Shown: positions 17,791 through 28,114, counted from the first letter of the stretch. The stretch: DNA of 64,000 nt from Pseudomonas fluorescens NCIMB 11764 (GCF_000293885.2 NZ_CP010945.1:3492001-3556000); one strand, 5' to 3'. Notes: generated from the sequence alone by a model not told the origin. Translations and numbers: made by a program.

Positions 17791-19713
17791 ATGCCAACTA
17801 TTACTCTTCCCGACGGCAGTCAACGTTCATTCGATCACCCGGTTTCCGTAGCCGAGGTCGCCGCATCCATTGGTGCAGGTCTGGCCAAGGCCACCGTGGC
17901 CGGCAAGGTCGATGGCAAGCTGGTCGACGCCAGTGACATCATTAGCGCCGACGCGACGCTGCAAATCATTACGCCAAAGGATGAAGAGGGGCTGGAGATC
18001 ATTCGCCACTCTTGCGCCCACCTGGTTGGTCACGCGGTCAAGCAGCTGTACCCGACGGCCAAAATGGTCATTGGCCCGGTCATCGACGAAGGCTTCTATT
18101 ACGACATCGCCTTCGAACGTCCCTTCACTCCGGACGACCTGGCCGCCATCGAACAGCGCATGCAGCAACTGATCGAAAAAGATTACGACGTGATCAAGAA
18201 AGTCACTCCGCGCGCCGAAGTGATCGAAGTGTTCAAGGCCCGCGGCGAAGACTACAAGCTGCGCCTGGTCGAGGACATGCCGAACGAACAGGCCATGGGC
18301 CTGTACTATCACGAAGAATACGTCGACATGTGCCGCGGTCCGCACGTGCCGAACACGCGTTTCCTGAAATCCTTCAAACTGACCAAGTTGTCCGGCGCCT
18401 ACTGGCGCGGCGATGCCAAGAACGAGCAATTGCAGCGCGTCTACGGCACCGCGTGGGCTGACAAGAAGCAGCTGGCGGCTTACATCCAGCGCATCGAAGA
18501 AGCTGAAAAACGCGATCACCGCAAGATCGGCAAGCGCCTGGGCCTGTTCCACACCCAGGAAGAGTCGCCGGGCATGGTGTTCTGGCACCCGAACGGCTGG
18601 ACGTTGTACCAGGTGCTCGAGCAGTACATGCGCAAGGTTCAGCGCGACAACGGCTACCTGGAGATCAAGACTCCGCAAGTCGTTGACCGCAGCCTGTGGG
18701 AGAAATCCGGGCACTGGGCCAACTACGCCGACAACATGTTCACCACCCAGTCGGAAAACCGCGACTACGCCATCAAGCCGATGAACTGCCCTTGCCACGT
18801 GCAAGTGTTCAATCAGGGCCTGAAAAGCTACCGCGAGTTGCCGATGCGCCTGGCCGAATTCGGTGCCTGCCACCGTAACGAGCCATCGGGTGCGCTGCAC
18901 GGCATCATGCGTGTGCGGGCGTTCACTCAGGATGACGCGCACATCTTCTGCACCGAAGAGCAGATGCAGGCCGAATCCGCCGCGTTCATCAAGCTGACCA
19001 TGGATGTCTACGCCGACTTCGGCTTCAAAGATGTCGAGATGAAGCTGTCCACTCGTCCGGAAAAACGTGTCGGTTCCGACGAGCTGTGGGATCGCGCCGA
19101 AGCTGCACTGGCTGCAGCCCTTGACAGCGCTGGCTTGCCGTACGATTTGCAGCCGGGCGAAGGTGCGTTCTACGGTCCGAAGATCGAGTTCTCGCTGAAA
19201 GATTGCCTCGGTCGTGTCTGGCAGTGTGGTACCCTGCAGCTCGATTTTAACCTGCCTGTCCGTCTGGGAGCCGAATACGTCTCCGAAGACAACAGTCGCA
19301 AGCACCCGGTGATGTTGCACCGGGCGATCCTCGGATCCTTCGAACGTTTCGTCGGCATCCTGATCGAGCACTACGAGGGTGCATTCCCTGCGTGGCTGGC
19401 TCCGACCCAGGCAGTGATCATGAACATCACTGACAAACAGGCCGATTTTGCCGCCGAGGTTGAAAAAACTCTCAACGAAAGCGGATTTCGTGCCAAGTCT
19501 GACTTGAGAAATGAAAAGATCGGCTTTAAAATCCGCGAGCATACTTTGCTCAAGGTTCCCTATCTCTTGGTTATCGGAGATCGGGAGGTCGAGATGCAGA
19601 CTGTCGCTGTGCGTACTCGTGAAGGTGCTGACCTGGGCTCGATGCCCGTCGCCCAGTTCGCTGAGTTTCTCGCGCAAGCGGTTTCCCGGCGTGGTCGCCC
19701 AGATTCGGAGTAA
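17791..19713 (+). CDS. thrS: Threonyl-tRNA synthetase
   Basis: The product has 640 residues, the normal bacterial length. Residues 1-61 form the TGS domain, [12 protein letters not shown] near 74 and CRGPHVPNT near 181 belong to the editing domain that removes misacylated serine, MNCPCH near 331 carries a zinc-ligand Cys, and [12 protein letters not shown] is class II motif 2. The C-terminal 100 residues bind the anticodon. ATG 17791 has an unusually strong purine-rich binding site. The leader hairpin suggests autoregulation. The stop is followed directly by infC. Confidence 0.97.
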   Translation: MPTITLPDGSQRSFDHPVSVAEVAASIGAGLAKATVAGKVDGKLVDASDIISADATLQIITPKDEEGLEIIRHSCAHLVGHAVKQLYPTAKMVIGPVIDEGFYYDIAFERPFTPDDLAAIEQRMQQLIEKDYDVIKKVTPRAEVIEVFKARGEDYKLRLVEDMPNEQAMGLYYHEEYVDMCRGPHVPNTRFLKSFKLTKLSGAYWRGDAKNEQLQRVYGTAWADKKQLAAYIQRIEEAEKRDHRKIGKRLGLFHTQEESPGMVFWHPNGWTLYQVLEQYMRKVQRDNGYLEIKTPQVVDRSLWEKSGHWANYADNMFTTQSENRDYAIKPMNCPCHVQVFNQGLKSYRELPMRLAEFGACHRNEPSGALHGIMRVRAFTQDDAHIFCTEEQMQAESAAFIKLTMDVYADFGFKDVEMKLSTRPEKRVGSDELWDRAEAALAAALDSAGLPYDLQPGEGAFYGPKIEFSLKDCLGRVWQCGTLQLDFNLPVRLGAEYVSEDNSRKHPVMLHRAILGSFERFVGILIEHYEGAFPAWLAPTQAVIMNITDKQADFAAEVEKTLNESGFRAKSDLRNEKIGFKIREHTLLKVPYLLVIGDREVEMQTVAVRTREGADLGSMPVAQFAEFLAQAVSRRGRPDSE

Positions 19714-19718
19714 TTATT

Positions 19719-20264
19719 ATTAAGCGTGAAATGAGACAAGATAAACGAGCTGCACCGAAAGCCCCGATCAACGAGAATATCTCGGCACGCGAGGTTCGGT
19801 TAATTGGGGCTGAAGGTGAACAGCTTGGGATTGTGTCAATTGAAGACGCGCTTCTTAAGGCTGAAGAGGCCAAACTGGATTTGGTGGAAATTTCCGCCGA
19901 TGCAGTACCCCCTGTTTGCAAACTGATGGACTACGGCAAATCGATCTTCGAGAAGAAGAAGCAGATTGCCGCGGCCAAGAAAAACCAGAAGCAGATTCAG
20001 GTTAAAGAAATCAAGTTTCGTCCAGGGACGGAGGAAGGGGATTACCAGGTAAAACTGCGCAACCTGGTACGTTTCCTGAGTGATGGGGACAGGGCCAAGG
20101 TATCCTTGCGATTCCGCGGCCGTGAGATGGCCCACCAGGAGCTGGGGATGGAACTCCTCAAGCGAGTTGAAGGTGACTTGCTCGAGTACGGTTCGGTCGA
20201 ACAGCATCCTAAGATGGAAGGACGCCAGCTGATCATGGTCATCGCCCCGAAAAAGAAGAAGTAA
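19719..20264 (+). CDS. infC: Translation initiation factor IF-3, probable ATT start
   Basis: The product has 181 residues from ATT 19719. IF-3 binds the 30S subunit, checks start-codon pairing and prevents subunit joining. The N-domain begins [14 protein letters not shown], and the C-domain has [15 protein letters not shown] and [18 protein letters not shown] at 19707-19710 lies eight bases before ATT 19719, whereas the first ATG (19731) is far from any binding site. IF-3 genes classically start with AUU, which IF-3 itself discriminates against, giving autoregulation. Three ATT codons in a row make the exact start uncertain (19713 or 19716 are alternatives). Confidence 0.93.
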   Translation: MKREMRQDKRAAPKAPINENISAREVRLIGAEGEQLGIVSIEDALLKAEEAKLDLVEISADAVPPVCKLMDYGKSIFEKKKQIAAAKKNQKQIQVKEIKFRPGTEEGDYQVKLRNLVRFLSDGDRAKVSLRFRGREMAHQELGMELLKRVEGDLLEYGSVEQHPKMEGRQLIMVIAPKKKK

Positions 20265-20324
20265 TCATCAGGGCACGGCAGGCCTTCTGATTATGTTTAT
20301 CAACTGAATGCGGAGTATCCGAAC

Positions 20325-20519
20325 ATGCCAAAAATGAAAACGAAAAGTGGTGCTGCTAAGCGGTTTCTGAAAACTGCTAACGGTATCAAGCACAAGCACG
20401 CTTTCAAGAGCCACATCCTGACTAAAATGTCGACCAAGCGTAAGCGTCAACTGCGCGGTAGCAGCTTGCTGCATCCGTCTGACGTGGCAAAAGTCGAGCG
20501 CATGCTGCGCCTTCGTTAA
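20325..20519 (+). CDS. rpmI: 50S ribosomal protein L35
   Basis: The product has 64 residues, highly basic, with [11 protein letters not shown] at the start and [15 protein letters not shown] near the end, both diagnostic of bL35. It lies between infC and rplT in the conserved IF3-L35-L20 operon. In E. coli, L20 represses this operon through the rpmI leader; the 60-base infC-rpmI gap would be the place to look for the equivalent. Confidence 0.97.
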   Translation: MPKMKTKSGAAKRFLKTANGIKHKHAFKSHILTKMSTKRKRQLRGSSLLHPSDVAKVERMLRLR

Positions 20520-20547
20520 TTTTAGTCAAGAATAGAGGAAGTAACTC

Positions 20548-20904
20548 ATGGCTCGTGTAAAGCGTGGCGTCATTGCCCGTAAACGTCACAAAAAAATTCT
20601 GAAACTTGCTAAAGGCTACTACGGCGCTCGCTCGCGCGTATTCCGTGTTGCCAAGCAAGCGGTAATCAAGGCAGGCCAATACGCCTACCGTGACCGTCGT
20701 CAGAAAAAACGTCAGTTCCGCGCTCTGTGGATCGCTCGTATCAATGCTGGTGCACGTATCAACGGTCTGTCCTACAGCCGTTTCATCGCCGGCCTGAAAA
20801 AAGCGTCCATCGAGATCGACCGTAAGGTTCTGGCTGATCTGGCAGTGAACGAAAAAGCGGCGTTTGCTGCGATTGTCGAGAAAGCTAAAGCCACCTTGGC
20901 TTAA
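20548..20904 (+). CDS. rplT: 50S ribosomal protein L20
   Basis: The product has 118 residues and matches bL20 over its full length: [18 protein letters not shown], then [12 protein letters not shown] and the C-terminal globular part with [14 protein letters not shown]. It is an early 23S rRNA assembly protein and the probable translational repressor of its operon. It is followed by a terminator-like hairpin before pheS. Confidence 0.97.
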   Translation: MARVKRGVIARKRHKKILKLAKGYYGARSRVFRVAKQAVIKAGQYAYRDRRQKKRQFRALWIARINAGARINGLSYSRFIAGLKKASIEIDRKVLADLAVNEKAAFAAIVEKAKATLA

Positions 20905-20961
20905 GTACCCCCGACAGTCACCCGGCCTCACCTCTGTGGGGCCAGGTGTTAAGCGTCATAA

Positions 20962-22030
<1,069 letters not shown>

Positions 22031-22056
22031 TCGTAACGAATTCTTAGGAGAGCAGG

Positions 22057-24438
22057 ATGAAATTCAGTGAACAATGGCTGCGTGGCTGGGTAAGCCCGCA
22101 GGTAAGTCGCGACGAGCTGGTTGCTCGTCTGTCGATGGCCGGTCTTGAGGTCGATAGCGTTACGCCGGCCGCCGGTGAATTCGTTGGCGTAGTGGTGGGC
22201 GAGGTGTTGAGCACCGAGCAGCACCCGGACGCTGACAAGTTGCGTGTTTGCCAGGTCAGCAATGGCTCGGAGACTTTCCAGGTTGTGTGCGGTGCGCCAA
22301 ACGTGCGCCCGGGCCTGAAGATCCCGTTCGCCATGATCGGTGCCGAACTGCCGGGCGACTTCAAAATCAAGAAAGCCAAGCTGCGTGGCGTTGAGTCCAA
22401 CGGCATGCTGTGCTCGCAAGCCGAGCTGCAAATCGGCGAAGGCAATGATGGCCTGATGGAATTGCCGGCCGATGCGCCGGTGGGCCAGGACATTCGTGAA
22501 TACCTGAGCCTGGACGACGCCAGCATCGAGGTCGACCTGACCCCGAACCGCGGCGATTGCCTGTCCCTGGCGGGTCTGGCCCGTGAAGTTGGCGCGCTGT
22601 ACGCCGCTGAAGTCACCCGCCCGGTCATCGCCACCGTTCCAGCCGTGCACGACGAAGTGCGTTCGGTTGAAGTGCTCGCGCCAGCCGCTTGCTCGCGTTA
22701 CCTGGGGCGTGTGATCCGTAATGTTGATCTGTCCAGGCCTACGCCGCTGTGGATGGTCGAGCGTCTGCGTCGTGGCGATGTGCGCAGCATCGACGCTGCC
22801 GTCGACATCACCAATTACGTGATGCTGGAGCTGGGGCAACCGCTGCACGCGTTCGACCTCGCCGAAATCAATGGCGGCATCCGTGTGCGCATGGCCGAAG
22901 AAGGCGAGAAGCTGGTATTGCTCGACGGTCAGGAAGTCAGCCTGCGTAGCGATACGCTGGTGATCGCCGACCACACCCGTGCATTGGCTATCGCCGGCGT
23001 CATGGGTGGCGAGCACAGCGGCGTCAACACCGCGACCACTCGCGACATCTTCCTCGAAAGCGCGTTCTTCGATCAGATCGCTGTCGCTGGCAAGGCCCGT
23101 TCCTATGGCCTGCACACCGACGCTTCGCACCGCTACGAGCGTGGCGTGGACTGGCAACTGGCCCGTGAAGCCATGGAGCGCGCCACTGGCCTGCTGCTGG
23201 AAATCACCGGGGGCGAAGCCGGTCCGATCATCGAAACCGTCAGCGAACAGCATCTGCCGAAGATCGCACCGGTCACCCTGCGTGCCCAGCGCATCACCCA
23301 GATGCTGGGTATGGAAATGGAACCGGCCGAAGTCGAGCGTTTGCTCAACGGCTTGGGCCTCACCGTTTCGGCGGACGGGGCAGGGCAGTGGCGCGTTGAA
23401 GTGCCAAGCCATCGCTTCGATATCAGCCTCGAAGTTGACCTGATCGAAGAGCTGGCCCGTCTGTACGGCTACAACCGTCTACCGGTTCGTTACCCGCAAG
23501 CCCGTCTGGCGCCGCAAGCCAAGGCTGAAGCGCGAAGCGACCTGCCTGAGTTGCGTCGTCTGCTGGTAGCCCGTGGTTATCAGGAAGCGATCACCTACAG
23601 CTTCATCGATCCGAAACAATTCGAGTTGTTTAATCCGGGTGTCGAGCCGCTGCTGCTGGCCAACCCGATTTCCAACGACATGGCGGCCATGCGCTCGTCC
23701 CTGTGGCCAGGTCTGGTCAAGGCGCTTCAGCACAACCTGAATCGTCAACAGGATCGCGTCCGTCTGTTCGAAAGCGGCCTGCGTTTCGTCGGTCAGCTGG
23801 AAGGTTTGAAGCAAGAGCCGATGCTGGCTGGCGTGGTGTGCGGCAGCCGTCTGCCGGAAGGCTGGGCGCAAGGTCGCGATGTCGTGGATTTCTTTGACGT
23901 CAAGGCTGACGTGGAAGCGGTGCTGGGCTTCGCCGGTGCGCTGGACTCGTTCACGTTTGTGCCGGGCAAGCACCCAGCGCTGCACCCGGGTCAAACCGCG
24001 CGCATCGAACGCGAAGGTCGGCTGGTAGGTTTCGTGGGTGCGATTCACCCTGAATTGTCGAAAGCCCTCGGTCTCGATCGTCCGGTCTTCGTTTTCGAGC
24101 TGGTTCTGGCTGAAGTGGCGTTGGGCAAAATGCCTAAATTCCAGGAGTTATCGCGCTTTCCTGAAGTGCGTCGTGATCTCGCGTTGATTGCCGAAAAAGG
24201 CGTCGCGGCTAGCGCTGTACTGGACGTAATCCGTGAAAATGCAGGGGAATGGCTGACGGACCTCAGGCTATTTGACGTATATCAGGGTAAAGGCATTGAT
24301 CCTGATAGAAAAAGCCTTGCAGTCGGCTTGACCTGGCAGCATCCATCGCGCACTCTTAATGACGATGAGGTGAATACCGCGACGCAAAACATCCTCACCT
24401 CGCTCGAACAAAGGTTGAACGCCACGTTAAGGAAGTGA
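22057..24438 (+). CDS. pheT: Phenylalanyl-tRNA synthetase beta subunit
   Basis: The product has 793 residues, the usual length. Domains in order: a tRNA-binding EMAP-like domain (about 39-150), B3/B4 editing domain (about 210-390), B5 (about 400-475), catalytic-like domain (about 480-700) and a C-terminal ferredoxin-fold anticodon-binding domain (about 700-793). It also hydrolyses Tyr-tRNA-Phe. AGGAG precedes the ATG, and ihfA starts three bases after the stop. Confidence 0.97.
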   Translation: MKFSEQWLRGWVSPQVSRDELVARLSMAGLEVDSVTPAAGEFVGVVVGEVLSTEQHPDADKLRVCQVSNGSETFQVVCGAPNVRPGLKIPFAMIGAELPGDFKIKKAKLRGVESNGMLCSQAELQIGEGNDGLMELPADAPVGQDIREYLSLDDASIEVDLTPNRGDCLSLAGLAREVGALYAAEVTRPVIATVPAVHDEVRSVEVLAPAACSRYLGRVIRNVDLSRPTPLWMVERLRRGDVRSIDAAVDITNYVMLELGQPLHAFDLAEINGGIRVRMAEEGEKLVLLDGQEVSLRSDTLVIADHTRALAIAGVMGGEHSGVNTATTRDIFLESAFFDQIAVAGKARSYGLHTDASHRYERGVDWQLAREAMERATGLLLEITGGEAGPIIETVSEQHLPKIAPVTLRAQRITQMLGMEMEPAEVERLLNGLGLTVSADGAGQWRVEVPSHRFDISLEVDLIEELARLYGYNRLPVRYPQARLAPQAKAEARSDLPELRRLLVARGYQEAITYSFIDPKQFELFNPGVEPLLLANPISNDMAAMRSSLWPGLVKALQHNLNRQQDRVRLFESGLRFVGQLEGLKQEPMLAGVVCGSRLPEGWAQGRDVVDFFDVKADVEAVLGFAGALDSFTFVPGKHPALHPGQTARIEREGRLVGFVGAIHPELSKALGLDRPVFVFELVLAEVALGKMPKFQELSRFPEVRRDLALIAEKGVAASAVLDVIRENAGEWLTDLRLFDVYQGKGIDPDRKSLAVGLTWQHPSRTLNDDEVNTATQNILTSLEQRLNATLRK

Positions 24439-24441
24439 CGT

Positions 24442-24744
24442 ATGGGGGCTCTGACGAAAGCTGAAATGGCGGAACGTCTGTATGAAGAGCTGGGCCTGAA
24501 CAAACGGGAGGCCAAGGAATTGGTCGAACTGTTTTTTGAAGAAATCAGGCACGCTCTTGAAGACAACGAACAAGTCAAATTGTCCGGTTTCGGCAATTTC
24601 GACCTTCGGGACAAACGCCAGCGGCCCGGCCGCAATCCGAAAACGGGTGAAGAAATCCCGATCACGGCTCGCCGTGTGGTCACCTTTCGTCCAGGGCAGA
24701 AGTTGAAGGCCCGAGTTGAGGCTTATGCTGGAACCAAGTCATAA
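24442..24744 (+). CDS. ihfA: Integration host factor alpha subunit
   Basis: The product has 100 residues. [17 protein letters not shown] opens the protein and [15 protein letters not shown] is the DNA-minor-groove arm with the intercalating Pro. IHF heterodimers bend DNA sharply and assist transcription, recombination and phage integration; the neighbouring prophage may use it at its attachment site. The gene is the normal distal member of the pheST operon and overlaps the MerR gene by 20 bases. Confidence 0.97.
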   Translation: MGALTKAEMAERLYEELGLNKREAKELVELFFEEIRHALEDNEQVKLSGFGNFDLRDKRQRPGRNPKTGEEIPITARRVVTFRPGQKLKARVEAYAGTKS

Positions 24745-25081
24745 CGACGAGCTACCCGTCATCCCAGGCAAACGCTACTTCACCATTGGTGAAGTCAGCG
24801 AGCTGTGTGCGGTAAAACCGCATGTGCTGCGCTATTGGGAGCAGGAGTTTCCTCAACTCAACCCCGTCAAACGACGCGGAAACCGCCGGTATTATCAGCG
24901 ACAGGACGTGCTGATGATCCGGCAGATCCGCGCGCTTCTTTACGATCAAGGGTTCACCATCGGCGGCGCACGCTTGCGTTTGTCCGGCGATGAAGCCAAA
25001 GACGACACCACTCAATACAAGCAGATGATTCGGCAGATGATTGCCGAACTGGAAGATGTGCTGGTGGTGCTCAAGAAATAA
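24725..25081 (+). CDS. MerR-family regulator
   Basis: The product has 118 residues. The N-terminal winged helix ([11 protein letters not shown], then [10 protein letters not shown] and RRYYQRQDV) is a MerR DNA-binding domain. The C-terminal part is a short coiled coil without the Cys or ligand-binding residues of metal-sensing members, so the signal is unknown. This gene follows ihfA in most pseudomonads and enterics. I chose ATG 24725, inside the ihfA end, over an upstream TTG. It is the last host protein gene before tRNA-Pro. Confidence 0.9.
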   Translation: MLEPSHNDELPVIPGKRYFTIGEVSELCAVKPHVLRYWEQEFPQLNPVKRRGNRRYYQRQDVLMIRQIRALLYDQGFTIGGARLRLSGDEAKDDTTQYKQMIRQMIAELEDVLVVLKK

Positions 25082-25170
25082 ATTCATGCGTTTGAATACT
25101 TCCAGTTTTCAAAAGCTTGCGATATATTCTTGACCGTTCTTCGAGATGAAGAACGGGTTTCACGCCTAGT

Positions 25171-25247
25171 CGGGGCGTAGCGCAGTCCGGTAGCGCACTA
25201 GCATGGGGTGCTAGGGGTCGAGTGTTCGAATCACTCCGTCCCGACCA
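25171..25247 (+). tRNA. tRNA-Pro (GGG), prophage attachment locus
   Basis: The sequence has 77 bases and an encoded CCA. The anticodon arm CTAGC-ATGGGGT-GCTAG gives anticodon GGG, reading CCC. Acceptor strands CGGGGCG and CGTCCCG pair fully with one G-U. The T arm GTGTTCGAATCAC is canonical. Phage genes begin right after its 3' end with an integrase pointing towards it, so the 3' half is almost certainly the attB core; the gene stays intact at this junction. Confidence 0.96.
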
Positions 25248-25272
25248 TATTTACTGATTAATATCAGACACT
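25220..25272. other. Probable left attachment junction (attL)
   Basis: Tyrosine integrases of this kind recombine in the 3' half of tRNA genes, and the int gene begins 90 bases downstream. The core repeat should therefore start in the T arm of tRNA-Pro and extend to about the CCA end or a little beyond. The matching copy (attR) would be at the right prophage end, outside this window, so the exact limits cannot be read here. Confidence 0.5.
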
Positions 25273-25273
25273 T

Positions 25274-25300
25274 AAGCCGATCAGATAGATCGGCTTTTTT
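25274..25300 (+). terminator. Terminator after tRNA-Pro
   Basis: AAGCCGATC and GATCGGCTT make a perfect 9-bp stem with a five-base loop and a T run. It stops tRNA transcription, and it also shields the int end from host transcription. Confidence 0.9.
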
Positions 25301-25306
25301 GTGTCC

Positions 25307-25337
25307 GCGCAAAACCCGCGCAAAACTGGCGCAAAAC
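25307..25337. repeat. Three GCGCAAAAC direct repeats, 11-bp period
   Basis: Identical nonamers GCGCAAAAC start at 25307, 25318 and 25329, each 11 bases apart, so they face the same side of the helix. They lie between tRNA-Pro and the int stop codon, the third just touching it. This is where arm-type binding sites of integrase or excisionase sites are expected. The binding role is inference. Confidence 0.6.
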
Positions 25338-26449
25338 TACCCGGTGATTTCGCTGATATTTAGGTCTGGAATCGCCTCGGACCAGACAATTTCCTCGTGG
25401 TCCCGCTGGTAGTTTTTGGTCATGCCCTCGCTCGCATGCCCCGCAATTTTCTGCCCATCCTTTCCGGCTTTCTTGTACAAGTGCAGCGACAGCGCTCGTA
25501 CTTCGTGGAAGCCCGGCATCTCCTCTTCCTTCCAGCCCTTGTAACATTCCGCCGCCTCCCGCGCCTCCTTGAATGCTCGCGTCAAATACCGCTCCTCAAC
25601 CTTCGTCCAGTGGTCCTTGGTCTGCGCCTGCTTCTGTTTCAGTCGATCGGGTTTCCGGTGCACCAGGTACGGCGAGACAACATCGTCACGGCACCGACTG
25701 ATGACTGCCTGGAGTTCCGGCGTCACCTGAAATCGAATCCATGCGGCGTCACTGACTTTGGCCGTTTTCTTCTGCACCACGTACAAGTACCCCTCTCGGA
25801 CGCCGTCGAACCTCATGTCGAGGATGTCTGTTCGGCGCTGCGCGGTGATCAGCGCCAGGTCGATCGCGTTCTGCAGCCAGGCTGGCGACTTCTCCCTGAT
25901 GGCCTTCAGCCCCTCGACGGTGTGACGCTTGCGCAGTTTCTTCTCGATGCGATTGATCGTGCTCGCCGCCGGGTTGTCTGGGCACAGTCCTTTGGAAGCG
26001 GCGTGGTTGAATATGTCTGTCAGCAGCGCACGGCACTGGTTCGCCGTGCGCGGCGTAAGTGCATCCAGCATTTCGGCGACCATGCGGATCGTAATCTGGT
26101 CGACAGCCTTGCCCTCGAATTGTTTACGGAAACGACGGAAGTGCACCGCGTACAAACTAAGCGTGCCTTTGGCTAGCTCGCGCGGTGGCAGGACGTCTTT
26201 TTCATAAGTGTCGAGGAAGCCCGCGAACGACTCCGATGATACGGACATCACGGATCCGACCAAGTCGGCACCGCGCATGAACTCCAGATTCAATTGCTTG
26301 GCCGCGTCGATTGCCTTAATGCGATCAGCGCCGAACGGGAACCACTTGCCGTCGGTTGGACGCCGGTAGCGATATGTCGAGCGTCGCGCATCGAAGTACA
26401 GATTCTGCGGGAGGTTCTTATTCGCCTTATTCCGCGGCCGAGGGACCAT
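25337..26449 (-). CDS. int: Prophage tyrosine integrase
   Basis: The product has 370 residues. The N-terminus (about 1-60, basic, with aromatic strands) resembles a lambda-type arm-binding domain, residues about 75-165 form the SAM-like core-binding domain, and the catalytic domain shows TAQRRTDILDMRF with the first Arg, HEVRALSLHLYKKAG with His-x-x-Arg, and a late GHASEGMTKNYQRD with the active Tyr. It catalyses integration and excision at tRNA-Pro. Its ATG overlaps the stop of the excisionase-like gene by one base, and GGAG lies seven bases upstream. Confidence 0.94.
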   Translation of the reverse strand: MVPRPRNKANKNLPQNLYFDARRSTYRYRRPTDGKWFPFGADRIKAIDAAKQLNLEFMRGADLVGSVMSVSSESFAGFLDTYEKDVLPPRELAKGTLSLYAVHFRRFRKQFEGKAVDQITIRMVAEMLDALTPRTANQCRALLTDIFNHAASKGLCPDNPAASTINRIEKKLRKRHTVEGLKAIREKSPAWLQNAIDLALITAQRRTDILDMRFDGVREGYLYVVQKKTAKVSDAAWIRFQVTPELQAVISRCRDDVVSPYLVHRKPDRLKQKQAQTKDHWTKVEERYLTRAFKEAREAAECYKGWKEEEMPGFHEVRALSLHLYKKAGKDGQKIAGHASEGMTKNYQRDHEEIVWSEAIPDLNISEITG

Positions 26450-26661
26450 CACGCAGCTCCTTTCAATACCATCGCCACCAAGTCGTTTCCGTACGATCGG
26501 TTGAATGCCGTCCAGTCAACGTACCAGAGTTTTCCGATCTGCTCGCCGGGCACCATACCATTGCGGATGTGATTGCGGATCGCTTGGGGGCAGGGAGGGG
26601 TTCCGTTTTCGCCCCAGCGCCGGCGCTGAAACTCGCTGATCTTTATCAGTTCTCGCTTCAT
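26449..26661 (-). CDS. Excisionase-like DNA-binding protein
   Basis: The product has 70 residues, basic. The segment ISEFQRRRWGENGTPPCP, then AIRNHIRNGMVPGEQIGKLWYVD, is a winged-helix pattern like lambda-type excisionases (an HTH followed by a wing with Gly and aromatic residues). Such proteins bend the attachment site and bias recombination towards excision. The gene overlaps int by one base and the upstream gene by four, so all are in one minus-strand operon. GAGG lies six bases before the ATG. Confidence 0.72.
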   Translation of the reverse strand: MKRELIKISEFQRRRWGENGTPPCPQAIRNHIRNGMVPGEQIGKLWYVDWTAFNRSYGNDLVAMVLKGAA

Positions 26662-27047
26662 TGGATGCCTCGGGTTGATCTCTGATGCTGATTCATTTCG
26701 CCGGTGTCGTGTTTCGCTATGGAAGGTTGGCTTTGACGAGTAGGGAATGCCTCTCCCTCCCACCTTCCTGGCTTGCCGCGTATGGCTCCATGGTGCTCGT
26801 AACGTCGGGCTTTCTTGCTGGCAAAGAGCTTCTCGCAAGCCTCGAACAGCGCCTTCTCCCCCATTGTGGCTATCAGGTCTTGTCCCGCAATTGAGCCAAC
26901 CTGAATCCAGCCCGACTTGTCGCGGCCGTAGTTTTCAGTCTTGAACAGCCGGTAGCGGTTCCTGTGCCCGGTGTTGGGCGACGAGCTCTCCGTGTTCAGG
27001 TAGAAGTGGACCCCGTCCTGATGCACCTGCAGGATTGTTTTAGCCAT
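26658..27047 (-). CDS. Hypothetical phage protein, 129 residues
   Basis: I do not recognise a family. The first 85 residues alternate strands and helices (VHQDGVHFYLN, then DKSGWIQVG and ALFEACEKLFA), and the last 40 are Gln/Arg/His-rich and probably unstructured. AGAGG precedes the ATG. It is translationally coupled to the excisionase-like gene by a four-base overlap. Confidence 0.68.
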   Translation of the reverse strand: MAKTILQVHQDGVHFYLNTESSSPNTGHRNRYRLFKTENYGRDKSGWIQVGSIAGQDLIATMGEKALFEACEKLFASKKARRYEHHGAIRGKPGRWEGEAFPTRQSQPSIAKHDTGEMNQHQRSTRGIQ

Positions 27048-27225
27048 TACGCACCTCTGCGCCAGGCCCTGAGCGAAGGTTTAGCAGCTTGATGCCGCAG
27101 GCCCTTGCTAGCTCTTGTAGATCCCTCACTGTGGTCTGGTCGCGCTTCATCGCCATGCCCAGGTCTATAAGGCGCTGGCCAAACTCCGCGAATTCGCTTG
27201 CTGGGGTCTGTGCTTTAGTACTCAC
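27040..27225 (-). CDS. Small phage protein, 61 residues
   Basis: Translation from GTG 27225, which has AGAGGA six bases upstream, gives a 61-residue mostly helical protein (EFAEFGQRLIDLGMAMKRD, then a second helix). No family is recognised. It overlaps the following gene by eight bases and is the first gene of the leftward int operon. Its promoter should lie in the region to the right, near the GCTAAAT repeats. Confidence 0.62.
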   Translation of the reverse strand: MSTKAQTPASEFAEFGQRLIDLGMAMKRDQTTVRDLQELARACGIKLLNLRSGPGAEVRNG

Positions 27226-27639
27226 TGCGTATCCTCTCGTGTTAAGGGTTGCCAACCACTCAGTTTCTCCAGGACGAGCAAAGGCCCGCCGCGTTGTTGG
27301 CATTCGCACCATTTGGTGAAGGCTTTAGGTTTGCCATGAGGCAAAGGAGAAGTGATGCGAAAATAGCAAACGCTAAATTAGCAGTCAATACAAATTGCTA
27401 AATGATATTTGACTATGCGGTGACAGAGCGGCAGGTGCAACGCGGTACTGCTCGTAGTGGCGATTCAATGGTGATAAATTTCGCGGCGTTAGCAACCTGT
27501 ACGGATGAGAGGGGGACGCCTTGTTCTGGGTTCGGACGGCGGCAACAGCTTCACCAAGGTTCAATAGCGGCATGTGTTCCGGTGGGCGATGTATTCGCGC
27601 TGAAGCTGATGAAGCAATGCCCTGAAGAAGGGTTGATCA
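27226..27639. other. Divergent control region of the int operon, with GCTAAAT repeats
   Basis: This gap holds no convincing gene. It contains an 11-bp palindrome GCTAAATTAGC (27372-27382) and a further GCTAAAT (27397-27403) in AT-rich DNA. The same heptamer, inverted, occurs twice in the repressor/cro region at 36,690 and 36,730. I infer operator sites for a phage repressor controlling the leftward int operon and perhaps the rightward small genes. Confidence 0.5.
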
Positions 27640-27840
27640 ATGCCAAAGAAACGTCAGGAAAGCAAAGCAGCGACTGCTGCTGATATTGAGCGCTCCATCC
27701 AAGCCCTGAACAAAATGGCTGAACGCCTTTGGGGAGATGGTCGAGAGACCGAGGCGAAAGCTCTCCTTGATGCCTTAGATGCGTTAAACCGGGCGCTTGA
27801 TCGGATCAGGATTGGCGAAAGTCGCAGGGTTCTTCATTGA
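27640..27840 (+). CDS. Small hypothetical protein, 66 residues
   Basis: The product is almost wholly helical (IERSIQALNKMAERLWGDG, then ALLDALDALNRALDRI) and charged, without signal or membrane segments. AAGAAGGG lies ahead of the ATG. No family is recognised. It leads a set of small rightward genes typical of phage early regions. Confidence 0.55.
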   Translation: MPKKRQESKAATAADIERSIQALNKMAERLWGDGRETEAKALLDALDALNRALDRIRIGESRRVLH

Positions 27841-27874
27841 AGACCGTTATGGATCTGGAACGAGGGTTGATGGC

Positions 27875-28063
27875 ATGGCGCACTCTCTTCAATACCAGAT
27901 AACCGAATCCGTTCGAGTCGTTGAGATCGAGGTGGGAAAGCTTCTCGATCTGGCTGCAACGCTTCGAGACGATGGTAATGATGACTTGGCTTCGGCCGTA
28001 TCAATCCAAGCGCACAGGCTTCTTGAGGCAGCGGTAGCGCTGAGAATCGCAATGGCAGGCTGA
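27875..28063 (+). CDS. Small hypothetical protein, 62 residues
   Basis: From ATG 27875 (GAGGG upstream) the product is a helical hairpin: ESVRVVEIEVGKLLDLAATL, then LASAVSIQAHRLLEAAVAL. Both helices have heptad-like hydrophobic spacing, so a dimeric coiled coil is likely. No function can be given. Confidence 0.5.
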   Translation: MAHSLQYQITESVRVVEIEVGKLLDLAATLRDDGNDDLASAVSIQAHRLLEAAVALRIAMAG

Positions 28064-28114
28064 CTGCTTACGCCGACGAGATCAGCCGGTGCGATAACTA
28101 GGAAACTCATATAA

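Noticed and set aside
17827..19677. 616-codon open frame antisense to thrS
   Set aside because: Very long, but thrS is beyond doubt, and the antisense product shows no domain pattern; it follows from codon bias of thrS.
24716..24725. TTG start for the MerR gene
   Set aside because: The ATG at 24725 gives the usual family start; the TTG adds three residues inside ihfA without a better binding site.
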